Origin: Cryptomeria japonica
Lineage: Eukaryota > Streptophyta > Pinopsida > Cupressales > Cupressaceae
Assembly (NCBI RefSeq): GCF_030272615.1
Contig: NC_081410.1
Location: 143,937,349-144,001,348 of the forward strand
DNA length: 64,000 nt
Direction: 5' to 3'
Below, piece after piece: positions 1-10,862 of the stretch (positions within the stretch are counted from its first letter, which is position 1; each line of letters starts with the position of its first letter). The position numbers and the translations under genes were made by a program. The notes under the pieces were generated by a model, which did no database searches, was not told the DNA's origin, and saw nothing but the letters and a program-made list of their open reading frames with translations.

Positions 1-454
1 GAAAGATAAAATCATAAGGGGGGCAAGAAATTTAAGAGGATTAGTAAGCCCTAGACTTGACTCTTTGGGTGTTCACAAGAAAGAATGCATGGATATGCTA
101 GCAAAACCCACACTGGTAGACACCCAGGAGAAGGAATCACTTACTCAGTGGACATGCATCAGTATCTTATACTTTCAAATTAGGCTGGGACACATATCTT
201 TAGTTGCTATAAAAGGCATACCCAGAAATCCCAAAGATGATTAAGCTCGAGTGACACTAACAGTATTATTTTATTCTTTCAATTCTTTCACTGGTCTTTG
301 GCATTAATGTCAAATGGGGAGTATGTATATATGTGAAAAATATCAAAGAAAATATTATCAGATGGAGTATATGGAGTGTATTGCTTAGGGGAAGCACACC
401 GACAAAGAATCAATTTTTCACATGAGTGTTGCCATCAATGCCAAAGGGGGAGAT
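1..454 (+). mobile_element. 3' internal end of Copia-type element I (family F/H), cut by window edge
   Basis: This is non-coding 3' internal sequence of an LTR element whose body lies left of the window. The last part, with cacatgagtgttgccatc and a purine tract at 441-454, closely resembles the sequence just before the 3' LTRs of elements F and H. A weaker purine-rich tract lies near 309-321. No open frame of note is seen. Assignment to the same family rests on this shared 3' end and on the related LTR that follows. Confidence 0.7.
441..454 (+). other. Polypurine tract of element I
   Basis: The sequence ccaaagggggagat lies directly before the LTR that starts TGTTGG. It is the plus-strand primer site and is identical in form to the tracts before the 3' LTRs of F and H. 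Confidence 0.8.
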
Positions 455-734
455 TGTTGGCAATTGACACTCATTGGATTCATTTTGTTTTCATTGATGG
501 CAACAAGATCTAATGGAAGTCACAAACTGGCACTAGGAGGCATATACCGGTAGTTACCAACATTGGAAGCATTCAGGGCTACACTTGCACCGACACCGAC
601 ATCAATACTTCAAGGAAGTTGACATCAAGGAAGATGTATTTAGTAAATCATTTTGTAATTATTGCCGAGGCCAACATTGAATATATTTTGTAAATACATT
701 GTAAGCTGACATAAGGCATATCATGTGTAATAGG

Positions 735-742
735 TATATAAG
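735..742 (+). promoter_or_regulatory. TATA box candidate in element I LTR
   Basis: The sequence tatataag lies about 280 bp into the LTR, a plausible position for the U3/R promoter. F and H have catataag in the matching stretch. Confidence 0.4.
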
Positions 743-1335
743 TCAGTCTACTAGGTCAATTTAGTATGATGATGAGATGGAATAGATGATAGACATATAT
801 AGATATAGCAGAACTGTATGATGAGAAATATATGTATAGAGATCATTTTTGTATGCATACATTATATCATGCAATGTTTTATAGATATATTGGAAAGCAT
901 TCTTGGAGGAGAAGTAATACCGGTAATAGTTCAAGTTTATGAACCGGTACAGAGTAGAACCAGAACCAGAACTCTATTTGGCATCACAGATGCATTCCTG
1001 AGTTCATTTTTAGTAGTTTACTTTGGCAAAAAGCTTGTAGTCAATGAGACTCTTTAGTGATGAGAAGTATGCTCTAGTCAGTGTGCCTTCCTGCAAGTGC
1101 AGGCCCTTGTTTTATGTAATATCTTTTCATATGGCCAATGAACTAATATTGTGGGTCACAAATCCCATTGTGGTTTTTCCTCATTGAGGTTTTCCATGTA
1201 TAAATTTTGTGTGTTATGGTGTTCATTTATGTGGATGGTTTATTTGCCTCTTGTTATATGCTTATTTTCTTACCAGTATATATATGCATGGTTTAGAAAG
1301 TTAAAAATTGTATATTCCGACAAAACACTGATTCA

Positions 1336-1353
1336 CCCCCCCCCCCCCCCCCC
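1336..1353 (+). repeat. Poly-C run (18 C) near LTR end
   Basis: A homopolymer sits inside the conserved gattca-C(n)-tctcagt block near the 3' end of the LTR. The same site has about 10 C in the H 5' LTR and a shorter G run in both LTRs of F, which are in the opposite orientation. The exact length in an assembly is unreliable. Confidence 0.85.
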
Positions 1354-1377
1354 TCTCAGTGTTCTTAGATCCCAACA

Positions 1378-1700
1378 ACAATTTCATGATGAATTTCTCA
1401 GATAATTCACCCCACGATCTTATCTTTGGTGGTAAATGAGAGAACCACTCCAAGGCTTGACTGCCAAGACTCTTAGGGAATAGGCACATTAAATATGTAT
1501 CTTCATCAACTACCTCGATGCAAGCCATAAATAATTCCCTAATATGATCTCTTGGCTCACCTTTTCCTCTATACTTGTCAATTTTTTGCATTTCAAAATG
1601 TGGAGGAAAAGGTGGCATGTATATTGTTCAATCAAAAGGATATAGATGAAGATCTTCCATGGTATAACTTTTGTTCTCATTCCCTGATTCCATATTGATC
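1378..1700 (-). pseudogene. Gypsy gag fragment (retrotransposon gag domain)
   Basis: On the minus strand a frame from about 1690 down to 1378 gives a typical gag capsid domain. It contains DKYRGKGEPRDHIREL, then a stretch ending in ALEWFSHLPP and a GELSEKFI segment. This is the pattern of the Retrotrans_gag family in Tat-type Gypsy elements. The frame is cut by the LTR end of element I at 1377, so its C-terminal part is lost, and a stop codon lies shortly upstream of MPPFPPHF. The Gypsy pol that follows runs on the opposite strand, so this is either a separate element or a rearranged piece. Confidence 0.75.
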
Positions 1701-1859
1701 ATTTGTCTTTATATATTTTGGACTTGTTGGAGTAGAAAATCTATTTGAGCCCTAGGTACATTCGGTCCCTATGTGTTTCCTACAAAAAGGATTAGTGTTG
1801 GTGTATACTAGAGTTTGTTGGAACATTGATTTATTGTGAATTTATGTTCTATCAAACTA
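1701..1859. other. Junction without recognisable coding content
   Basis: This short stretch separates the minus-strand gag fragment from the plus-strand pol. It contains gttggtgtatactag and gtttgttggaaca but no clear LTR end, PBS or TSD. An old rearrangement point lies here. Confidence 0.4.
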
Positions 1860-4848
1860 AATTGGCTATGCAGAATGGATTTCCAACTTGGTACTAACAA
1901 AACCCACTAGAGGCATCAAGATCTGCATGGATTTCAGAGACTTCAATAAAGCCTACCCAAAGGATGACTTCCACTTCCAAACATTGACATGATTGTGGAC
2001 TTAACTACTGGAAATGAAATGCTATCACTCATGGATGTTTTCTAAAGGTGTAAACAAATTAGAATTGCACCAAAAGATCAACATAAAACAACATTCACCT
2101 ATCAATGGGGGACATGCTGCTAGAATGTGATGCCATTTGGACTAAAGAATGCAGGTGCCATTTACCAAAGAGCTATGACAACTTTGTTGAACTATGACAT
2201 GATACATGATATCATGGAGGACTATGTTGATGATTTGTTAGCAAAATTCAAAACTAGAGATGACCACCTTGATGTTCTTGCCAGGATCTTTGATAGACTC
2301 TAGCAATATAAAGTCCGACTAAACCCAAAGAAGTGTGTGTTTGGTGTGAAAACTGGCAAGCTATTAGGCTTCATTGTCTCTAATAGTGGCATTGAAGTGG
2401 ATCCCACTAAAGTAAAAGCTATTTTGGAAATGCCATCACCATCCACACTCAAACAGTTGAGGAGGTTACAATAGAAGTTGCAATCCATCAGGTGCTTCAT
2501 TGCACAACTAGCCAATAAGTGTCAAACATTCTAGCATATTTTGAAGAAAGGAGTGACCTTTAAATGGACAAACCGATGCTAGGAAGCATTTCAAGTAGTA
2601 CTAAAATATTATATTTTGTCAACACCAGTCCTAGTGCCTCAAACACGGGGCAAGATTTTTCTATTGTACATATTAGCAACTAACTCATCCTTAGGAGCAC
2701 TCTTGGACCAACATGATAACCAAGGAAAAGAAAGGGTTATCTACTATATTAGTAGAATAATGGTGGTATATGAACTAAATTATACTCCCATTGAGAGAGC
2801 ATGTTTGGCAGTAATTTTTGCATCATAGAAACTTAGACATTACATGCTTAGCCACAAGGTGCAACTCATTGCAAGCTTTAACCCACTCAAATATCTCCTA
2901 AGCAAAGTTGTGCTAATAGGAAGATTGTCCAAATGGGTCATGATTATAAGTGATTTTGACATCAAGTATGTTGACAAAAAAGAAATCAAGGGCCATATAA
3001 TAGAAAATCGGTTCGCAGAAGCACCTATACAAGATAATCATCCTTTGCTCATAGACTTCCTTGATGAGGTAGTATTCACATTGGCACCTTCCACAAGGTG
3101 AAAGTTATATTTTGATGGATCTTATACCAACCATGGATTAGGTTCCATAATTCTCTTTGTCACTCCCCAAGGTGATTCAATTCCAAAATCGTATAGAATA
3201 AGTTTCCCATGTACTAACAACATGGTTGAATATGAGGCCCTGATCATGAGACTTCACACTATTGTACAATGGAAAATAATAGACTTGCATATCTATGGAT
3301 ATTCACAACTCATAGTTAACCAAGTTAATGATGATTATAGCACCAAAGATGACAAGATAATGCCTTATAAATGGATGGTGGATGACTTCAAGCAACATTT
3401 TAATCATATTATCTGTGAGAAAACTCCTAGGCAACAAAATAAAGTAGCAGATGCAATGAAAATTGTAGGATCTCTCCTTGACATGCTAAGCAATGTAACT
3501 AAATTTGATTTCATGGTTGAGAAATTGATGGTACTGGAATATGAGATCCCCCCTTTAGAATATGTATGTGTGATAGTTGGTCCTAAGTCACCCTAGTATA
3601 GTGACATATATGCATATCTTCATGAGAAATACATATCTCCTGATCTCTTGTGCAATCAATGAAAAACTCTCATGCATCAAGCATCTATACATGTCCTCAT
3701 AGAAGATACCTTGTATAGAAAGAGTCTAGACAACACACTTCTTTGATGTTTGGATTTTGAAGAAGCACAATTGGCCTTAAAAGAAGTGCATGATGCAATT
3801 TGTTGCGTACATTATAGTGGCCTTGCCCTAGAAAAGAAACTCTTGCGTACATGTTACTCTTTTCTAAACATGGAGAAATATTCCTAAAAATATGTACAAA
3901 AATGTAAACAGTGCCAAATACATGGAGATCTAATTCATGCACCTACTCAAGATCTCCAACCTAGCATATCACCATGGTCATCCCTAATGGGGGCTTGATC
4001 TAGTAAGGAAAATCAACCCTACTTCTTCCAATGGGCATAAGTTCATTTTGATAGGAACAAAGTATTTCACCAAGTAGGTAGAGGCAATCCCTCTAACATA
4101 TACAACTGGCAAATATATAGAAAAGTTAATACTCAACTACATTATTTGTCGATACAGGGTTCCAATGTGTATAATCATAAACAATGGTCGCCCTTTTAAG
4201 AACCAATAATTGCATGAATTATGTGATCAATTCCATATTTAGCATCACTTTGCAACTCCATACTATCCTTAGAGTAAAGTCCAAGTAGAGGCAACAAATA
4301 AGCCAATTCTAAAAATCCTCAAGAAAGTTGTTAATGAAGTTGGATGGGATTGGCACTTCCAATTAAATACTTCTCTTTGGGCTTACAGAACATGTGTTTG
4401 CATAAATATAGGAGCTACCCCATACTCTTTGGTCTACGGAGAAGAAGAAATTTTTTCCATTGAGGTAGAACTATCCTCATTGAGAGTTTCCTTGAAACAT
4501 GTCATTTCAGCAGAGGATTATAGAGTGGCTAGACTACAAGAGCTGGAAATGTTAGATGAAAATGAAAAAGTGCACTAAACCACTTGCAAGGATATTAGAA
4601 TAGGCTACAAAGAAGCAATAATAAGAAATTAAGAGTAAGGTTATTTGAAATTGGAGACCTAGTTCTGAAGGAAAATCAGATAAATTTGGTAGAGCGAGAA
4701 CAACTAGGCAACTTTGAACCTAACTGGTTAGGCCCTTATGCGATAAACATAGTAATTGGCAATGATGCATATAATTTGGTAACAATGGAGAGTGATTCAC
4801 TCTCTAAACCCATCAACAACATGCACCTCAAAAAGTACTATGTGTAAT
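1860..4848 (+). pseudogene. Decayed Gypsy (Tat-type) pol: RT, RNase H, second RNase H, integrase
   Basis: A plus-strand pol is readable through many stops, mostly TAG. Reverse transcriptase (about 1890-2520) shows CMDFRDFNKAYPKDDFHL, MPFGLKNAGAIYQRAM and the active-site motif YVDD near 2226. The Gypsy RNase H (about 2560-3020) follows with LGALLDQHD and a YYISR segment. A second, type I-like RNase H (about 3100-3500) begins with a FDGSYTNHG motif and includes MVEYEALI. This duplicated RNase H is characteristic of the Tat lineage of plant Gypsy elements. Integrase (about 3720-4600) has an HDAICCVHYSG and CKQC zinc-binding part and a core with ATPYYP. The C-terminal part (about 4640-4848) contains GDLVLKE and NWLGPYAI and ends at a stop. 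No gag, PBS or LTR pair could be tied to it. Confidence 0.85.
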
Positions 4849-5440
4849 GGCTAGATAGTTTAAAATTCTTTGCATTTGCATATAGTTTCTTTCAAGTCTA
4901 TCACATCTTGCATCATATTTGTATATAGTTGCATCAATAAATCAATTTAAGAACAAATGTGATTATGTCAGTTGATCACTTAATTGCATTTAATCAAGTC
5001 AAGGTTCACCTCATTTCCTAGATATTCATTTGTGAAGTTTTAAAAACCCAAGGTCACTCATCTTTAATGTCATTTGGTTATTAGGATTTGTCATTGGTTG
5101 GGTAGAGAGCTCACTATTGTTATTGTTACCTAAATTTATCAATTTCCATATCTTTCACACATTAATAGAAGTCATTATAGATACCTGGTTCATGGTGCGA
5201 CTAGTAAAAAATCTTAAATCCTACTTTAGCATTGTTGTAGTTGTCACACCCATGTAAATTTGATCACTTACAAGCCATTGTAAGGACAAAATAAAAGATT
5301 CCTAACAATAGATAAAAATATCAAGCCAAAACTAATAAGCAAGAACAAAAATATCAAGCAAAGAACTGCATTGAATATCAAAATATTGGCTATGGGAACA
5401 TACGAGTAACTCCATTGGGAATATAGACGTATGCTGGCAA
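4849..5440 (+). other. 3' non-coding region of Tat-type remnant
   Basis: AT-rich sequence after the pol stop, with no frame resembling a known protein. It is probably the 3' untranslated part of the Gypsy remnant. Confidence 0.4.
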
Positions 5441-5575
5441 TGGAGAGATATTCTAGAGATTATAGTGATAACCTCATCGAGGCTATAAATGTTTGACGTT
5501 TGCTTGAAATGGAGAAATATTCTAGAGATTATAGTGATAACCTCATCGAGGCTATAAACGTCTACTGACAGTGAG
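5441..5575. repeat. Tandem duplication, 69-bp period
   Basis: A block starting tggaga(g/a)atattctagagattata and running through cctcatcgaggctataaa occurs at 5441 and again at 5510. A more diverged partial copy lies just upstream near 5408-5440. The period is 69 bp (a multiple of three), so the minus strand stays open through it, but the reading frame resembles no known protein. Confidence 0.8.
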
Positions 5576-6140
5576 GCTCTATCCAGGATACTTTTAGAGT
5601 CAGGATAACTCATGTAGCTAGTCATGTATGATTATAAGGGTTGCCAATGGCTACAAGAGTTGGAATAAATCCAAGTGCACACACATAGGAAATTGCAGAC
5701 TAAAGTTTCAAGAGTCATTGGAGGAGTTTTTGCGTCTCCATTTACAAATCATAATCACCTAGTGTGCTAAGTTGACTAGTCCAAAGGTTGTTGAGAATGG
5801 AAAGAATATTTATCTTTGAATTGTTCTACAACCTCAAATTTATCAGTGTATAACAACATGATAAAGTCACACAACTTGTGCCCTTGTTAGGATAAAAGGT
5901 TGCATTTCATTTATTATTCTAGTTTGCATAATAAAAGAATTCATGTTGTGTTGGTAATCATCATGTCAAATACCCATCTTGTATGTGAAATATGCATAGT
6001 TAGTCAATTGCATCACCTGAGTCTACAAACTGGGGGAATATCTGGAAAAAAAATTAAAAATCATAAAAAAAAAGTCATAAAGAAACTTCTAAAATAAAAA
6101 ATCATAAAATATCCTTAAAAAGTCTAAAAATCATAAATAT
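5576..6140. other. AT-rich non-coding stretch
   Basis: No gene is seen. A polypurine-like tract lies at 6027-6040, and an A-rich stretch begins at about 6046. Confidence 0.4.
6027..6040 (+). other. Possible polypurine tract of the Tat-type remnant
   Basis: The sequence aaactgggggaata lies 1.2 kb after the pol stop and just before an A-rich region, a position that fits the 3' PPT of a Tat element. No clear TG start of an LTR follows, so the call is weak. Confidence 0.3.
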
Positions 6141-6264
6141 GATCCTAAAAAAATAAAAAACATCAAAATATGATCTTGAAAAAATAAAAAGCATCGAAAT
6201 ATGACCCTAAAAAAATAAAAAACATTACAATATGATCTTGAAAATCTCATAAACATCGAAAAGA
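6141..6264. repeat. A-rich tandem repeat, 31-bp unit, four copies
   Basis: Units start gat/gac at 6141, 6172, 6203 and 6234. Each has the form gatcctaaaaaaataaaaaa followed by an 11-bp end such as catcaaaatat. The fourth copy is diverged. Similar looser repetition extends upstream to about 6050. Confidence 0.85.
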
Positions 6265-7700
6265 AGTCCTGAAGAAAAAAACTACTAACAATCAGAAAAA
6301 GTCATGAAAAAAGAACTAAAAATAAAAAAGACAACAAAAATCTTGCAATTAAATGCCTTGTAGAGATCAAACACTCAAGTAGATATCCAGTAAACACTTC
6401 ACATGAAGACAACAAAGGAAAAAAACTATCTTATTAAAATTTGTAATCAAAACCATTAGTTGTCTTATCTATTGAATCAACCAAACCTATCAATCAATCA
6501 TCATTTTGTCTTAAATAGGGAATGACACACTCGAAATCAGACAGATCAGTCATTAATGGGGTATTCAATCTCTGAGATCACACATTAACTATCACATCAA
6601 ACAATCAAAACAAAAACATATATCAATATGGCTATTGGATTTTTGTCCTAGTTAGTCTTTATATTTTATCAATTGTTGATAGGTCATGTTCCTAAGATAC
6701 TCAAGGATGTCCACAAGTGACTAGAGGATTTGGCATGCTTCATTATCTTTTTCTTTGTTTTCCATTTGTGGTGTGAACCAATGAAGTTATGGGGAAATGG
6801 TACTTTAGGTGTCTGTGTTGGTACATTCATTTGACAAGTATCCTATGTAAAAATGAAGTCAAGGATAGCTATGTTAGTTATTATCACATATACCTCAACC
6901 CTTAGTACTACACCCATAATGGAGGGGTTCACTCCTTGTTTGCCATGTATTTTTTGTTGCAATGGGATATCATTTATACCTTGGTTCCTCATGACTTGGT
7001 GTACAAAGCTCAGTTGAAACATAATAAGGCCCAATGATGAATATGTTGTGCTAAAAATAAAGGCACAAGAAGTCATGGTTATATCATTTCCAATATTTAA
7101 TTCATCTTCTAATCTCTCTTAGTTCTATCTCAAAATCAGTTCTCATCAACCTTTTCTATCTCCAATCTTTAGTAACAATTCTTCCAAGGGCATAAAATCA
7201 AAAAAACAAAGTGGTACTCTGGCATACATAACAATAAAAATGCATTTACATATAGATGCATTTCATATAAGATCATCATATAATTAGGTGCACTTTACAT
7301 TATATTCATGATTTTGCAATTCATATAATATTACTATAATATCATTAAAACATGCATTCATCTAGTCATTAGGTTACATATCAACTCATTAATTAAAATG
7401 CATTCATTATATTCCATGTCACATACAACACATATCACATGGCTCATGTAGTCTATCACATAAATCATCGCCACATCATATCGTGTAGAATAATTAGGAA
7501 GTGCATAAGTAAAATAGCCTTAAACCATTATAGTATGCATAAATAAAATCATGTATAATAAGCATAAATGCATCATAACATCATCAAACATGCATCATAG
7601 AACTAAGCATCATAAAAGCATAACACATAGCACATAAATATAGGAATATCGCCAAAACTACATCTCATATATAACTCAAAAACATATGTGTCTGTCAGAG
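6265..7700. other. AT-rich region, no gene seen
   Basis: The sequence is about 70% A+T by eye, with many short words such as catcata, tgcatt and cacata in 7200-7680. Short open frames, for example on the minus strand at 6843-7076, resemble nothing known. It could be LTR or leader of an old element, but no ends could be found. Confidence 0.4.
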
Positions 7701-8104
7701 TACAAATATCATGAAAGCCTGAAGGCTCAATAAAATGTCTAACAAGTATCAACCAACGCTGCTCCTATCAAGATTCTTTCTACTCGGTCTTTCTCTAGGA
7801 TGTCATGGTGATCGACAAGGTGGTCCCATAACACCCCCACTGCTAGTCTCACGAGTCATAGATCTACTTGATCTACTTCATGATTTGTTAGCTCGATAGC
7901 TCAGTACTCTCTAACCCTCAGGAACAACCAACTCATAGTGCTAGTGCCAATAAGTTAACTTGCAGGAAGCCTCAAAAGGATGATCAACCTATGAATGGGC
8001 CTCTAACCCCAAAGAAAAATGTTGTTGATATGCATCAATACAATCCTGAGCTCATCTCCTGGCATCATTAGGATCACTCGGATACAAGTCTCTCTCTATT
8101 ATAG
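7700..8104 (-). pseudogene. Plant mobile domain pseudogene, distal piece (3 of 3)
   Basis: Minus-strand sequence that adjoined 15812 before element A inserted, as shown by the shared tatag TSD. Translation gives a broken low-similarity frame including ERDLYPSDPNDARR and CIDAYQQHFSLGLEAH, interrupted by stops. It lies downstream of the PMD core in the pre-insertion order and may be the variable C-terminal part. The identity of this piece rests on its position more than on its sequence. Confidence 0.35.
8100..8104. repeat. Left TSD of element A (tatag)
   Basis: The 5-bp word tatag lies directly before the LTR at 8105 and is repeated at 15807-15811 directly after the other LTR. Confidence 0.9.
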
Positions 8105-8546
8105 TGTGTAGGGGAAAAAGCGAGACTAGGTTAACATGCCCTAATCCTACCTTTTGACACACATTACGGAATACGAAAGAGCCTAGAGATATCGCACAAT
8201 TGGCTACTTCTTTTTGTGAAAGAGAGAGCCACGGGATATCTATTAGGATTTCTATTCCCTTGTTGAAATTGAAAGATAAAATGATGCAAGTTCAAGTCCT
8301 AATCCCAAAATGCAAATATGAACTAATAACAAGATTGCAGAATTGAGATTAAACAATGAACAGCTGTAAATACAAGGATGAAATAAGAATGTAGGTGCGT
8401 ACCCGGAGTTAAAATTTGACTGAAAATGTTCGGGACGGGGGTGCGGGCACCACTGTTCTGATTCTGCCCCTGAAACTGCTCCGGAAACTGCTATTTTTGC
8501 ACTTTGGAAAAGCTGTCAAAAATGCTGAAAATGCTGTCTGTCAGGA

Positions 8547-8665
8547 GGACCAGGGCGCCCAGCGCCCCTGTCCCAGGGACCAGGGCGCCCAGCAGGGACC
8601 AAGGCGCCTAGCGCCCCTGTCCTGGCAGGACCAGGGCACCCCACGCCCCTGTCCTGGTCTTTTGC
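8547..8665. repeat. GC-rich ggaccaggg array in element A 3' LTR
   Basis: Units begin with ggacca at 8547, 8577, 8596 and 8628, each followed by cgcc/gcgcc and a c(c)tgtcc-type half. The 5' LTR has three units (from 14577), lacking the 19-bp one. The A+T-rich surroundings make the array stand out. Solo LTR G has an equivalent 31-bp array. Confidence 0.8.
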
Positions 8666-9267
8666 TCTGAGATTTGGTGGGAAGGTCGGTCTCAGTCTGC
8701 TTCTCCCGGATCTGCAACCTGCGGCGTCGTCCGAGTCCCGAAACCTACACTTATATCTGAAAAGGTGTTTGGGCGGCTATATAGGGTTTTGCCTTAGTCA
8801 AACCCCCACTTCGGTGATTTCCACCTCCACGAATAGCCAAGTTGTATTGTAAAATGTATTGTGTGTGCAGACCTAGTGTGTGTGCAAGGTCCTTAAATGC
8901 AAGAAAGCAAACTAGAGCAACCTAGAAAGTAAACCCTAATTGCTTGTAAATGATAATGTAAATGCTCTAAATCAAGATGCAAAGTGATCTAAAGCATGAA
9001 TAAAGGATATATTGAAGCTTATGCAAAGACATGAAAACAACATGAAATCATACCCAACCCTCAAGGGAGGAGTACAAGCCAATCTTCAGTCGGTAATCTC
9101 CTATTGCTCTTCAATGTCTTCCAAGCCCTAAATGAATGAATGAAATTGATGAATGCTTGATGGATGGATGTTGATTGTTGTTGAAGTCTTCAAAGATCTT
9201 CTCTTTCGCTGCATATGAGGTCCTGAAAATAAAAAATCGGATCCTTTCAAATGAAGAAAGAGAGCTC

Positions 9268-9275
9268 TTATATAT
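9268..9275 (-). promoter_or_regulatory. TATA box in element A 3' LTR
   Basis: The minus-strand sequence TATATAAG (followed by AGCTC) equals the promoter candidate of the 5' LTR at 15278-15285. Because it sits in the 3' LTR it could drive transcription outward to the left. Confidence 0.45.
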
Positions 9276-9795
9276 GAAACCCTAGGTCTTAATTTCAACT
9301 TTTGGCCGACCTAGAAATTGAATATCCCGCCAATTTCTTGGGGTTAAGCTTTATTTTATGATTGGATCGTGCTCCTAAAATTTCAGGAAAAATGTCCGGG
9401 ACCATGTTGCACTCCGGGCGCCATGGTCCCGACAACTTTTCACCAAATTTTCAGGGCCGTCAGATATGATGATTTTAGAGAGAATCCCGAAGTTACAGGT
9501 GATTTCGAGATGTTTTGACCCCCGAAATCAAGCTCCCAAGTTCAAAATAGGACCTAATTAGGGTTTTTGATTAAATGATGTATAGGAGGAATAAAATGAA
9601 AAGGGCACACTTTAATGAAAGGGCCCAACTTTATGATATGGGAGATGATAAAATAGAACCTTAGACCTAATTAATTTGATTAATTAAGTGCTAAAGGGGA
9701 AATGCAATGCAAAATGCAAAATGCGCCAAGGCGGGTGCTAAACTAGGTGTGAAATTGTACCACCCTAGCGAGTGCGTACAATTTACGACGCTACA

Positions 9796-9810
9796 TTTAG
9801 CCCCCACTTT
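9796..9810 (-). other. Polypurine tract of element A
   Basis: The minus-strand aaagtgggggctaaa directly abuts the 3' LTR start TGTAGCG. The identical tract precedes the 3' LTR of element B at 40235-40249. Confidence 0.9.
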
Positions 9811-10862
9811 AGCGGTCATATGAACACTATGTGCATATGCAAGCTAAAGTACAGAAAAGTAAACATTATTTGAAAAAGGATATATCCATAAGTCTGTCGG
9901 ACGAAGCCCCCAGCGGTATCTGCAGTACACAGTTAGGAAGGGCACCCTACAAAACACACGTTAGATCACAAAATCACCTAATGCTTACTAAGGAAGGTGA
10001 TGAAAATTCGAGGGTAGCTATATGCCCCCCCCTGTTTCGGCTTGCTAATTTTAGTGAGTTGAAACAGGGTATCATGTTTACCACTTCGAATTGTTAAAGA
10101 ATATTGATGACAAATGCTCACAAAAAGATTTGATATGAGATCAAGAACTAATGGAGAATCATTTGGTAAGAAAGAGGACTGAATCTCAATTCCAACACAA
10201 CAAAGAGTGTGAGGATTTGAGAGTTCTCTAACACAAGATGAAGGATGTAAAATAAAATGCAAAGAGAAGAAAAGAAAGGAAAAAAGGCATGAATACACAC
10301 ATTGGTGATCCATGAGTTAGACAAATATAACATCTTCTAGAATAAGACAAAGAAGAGAATAAGAATGCAATACTTCCTTCTTTTGCAAGGTGAAAGTGAT
10401 TCTTAATGAAGGATGACACTCTTTTTAACCCAATTAGGAGAGTGAATTCATTATGGATGTATTTTACCAAGTGCAAAAGAGGTTGTAGTCAAGGAGTTAC
10501 ACCTCTTGTAAGAGAGAATCCTTGAACAAACAACAACAAATGCGTACAAGGCATAACATCAAGTAATAAAGTCCACACCATCCGCAAAATAGGAAAAAGT
10601 GGATCCTTAGATAAAAATAAGAAAAGATCATTGCCTCAATGAGAAGGACTTACACAATCTTCTAGGGAGATATTTGGACATAAGCAAAAGAAGAGATGTA
10701 TGAAATCACTCTTGTCCCCATAGGAACAAGAAAATTAGGCTATTATGTTGCTTCAAAAAAATATGATTGCACTTGACATTGTACCATCATGAATGACAAT
10801 GAGCCCCCAGTAAATGAGCTACCAATGTCACATAATGATGAGCAACATAATAGCCATTAATG
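9811..10862 (-). other. 3' non-coding region of element A
   Basis: About 1 kb between the ORF stop and the PPT. Two further minus-strand purine tracts are seen: actgggggctc near 10801-10811 and a run of G near 10023-10031. The first, with its flanks (caatgagccccca...gagcaacataatag on the plus strand), is conserved in B near 42310-42375. Short overlapping frames here resemble no known protein. Confidence 0.6.

Larger units (their letters stand above)
455..1377 (+). repeat. 3' LTR of element I (923 bp)
   Basis: The LTR starts TGTTGG after a polypurine tract and ends CCAACA, so the ends form a 6-bp inverted repeat. It shares with the F and H LTRs the opening block (tgttggca...), dispersed ccggta/accgac words and the near-terminal gattcaccccc...ctctcagt segment. 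Only this LTR is in the window, so neither the age nor the left TSD can be read. The right flank acaat at 1378-1382 is the predicted TSD. The insertion interrupts a Gypsy gag frame read on the other strand. Confidence 0.8.
8105..9795 (-). repeat. 3' LTR of element A (1691 bp)
   Basis: On the minus strand it starts TGTAGCGTCG right after the PPT and ends CCTACACA. Compared with the 5' LTR it has an extra 19 bp within the GC-rich ggaccaggg-cgcc array near 8596, which looks like slippage. Most other differences are transitions at CG dinucleotides. Confidence 0.95.

Noticed and set aside
818-1057. 79-codon frame in the element I LTR
   Set aside because: It lies inside an LTR, shows no homology and has no partner in related LTRs.
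8416-8670. Open frame over the GC-rich array in the A LTR (similar at 14446-14808)
   Set aside because: It is produced by repeated ggaccaggg units and lies in a LTR. It differs between the two LTRs by a 19-bp indel, which shifts the frame.
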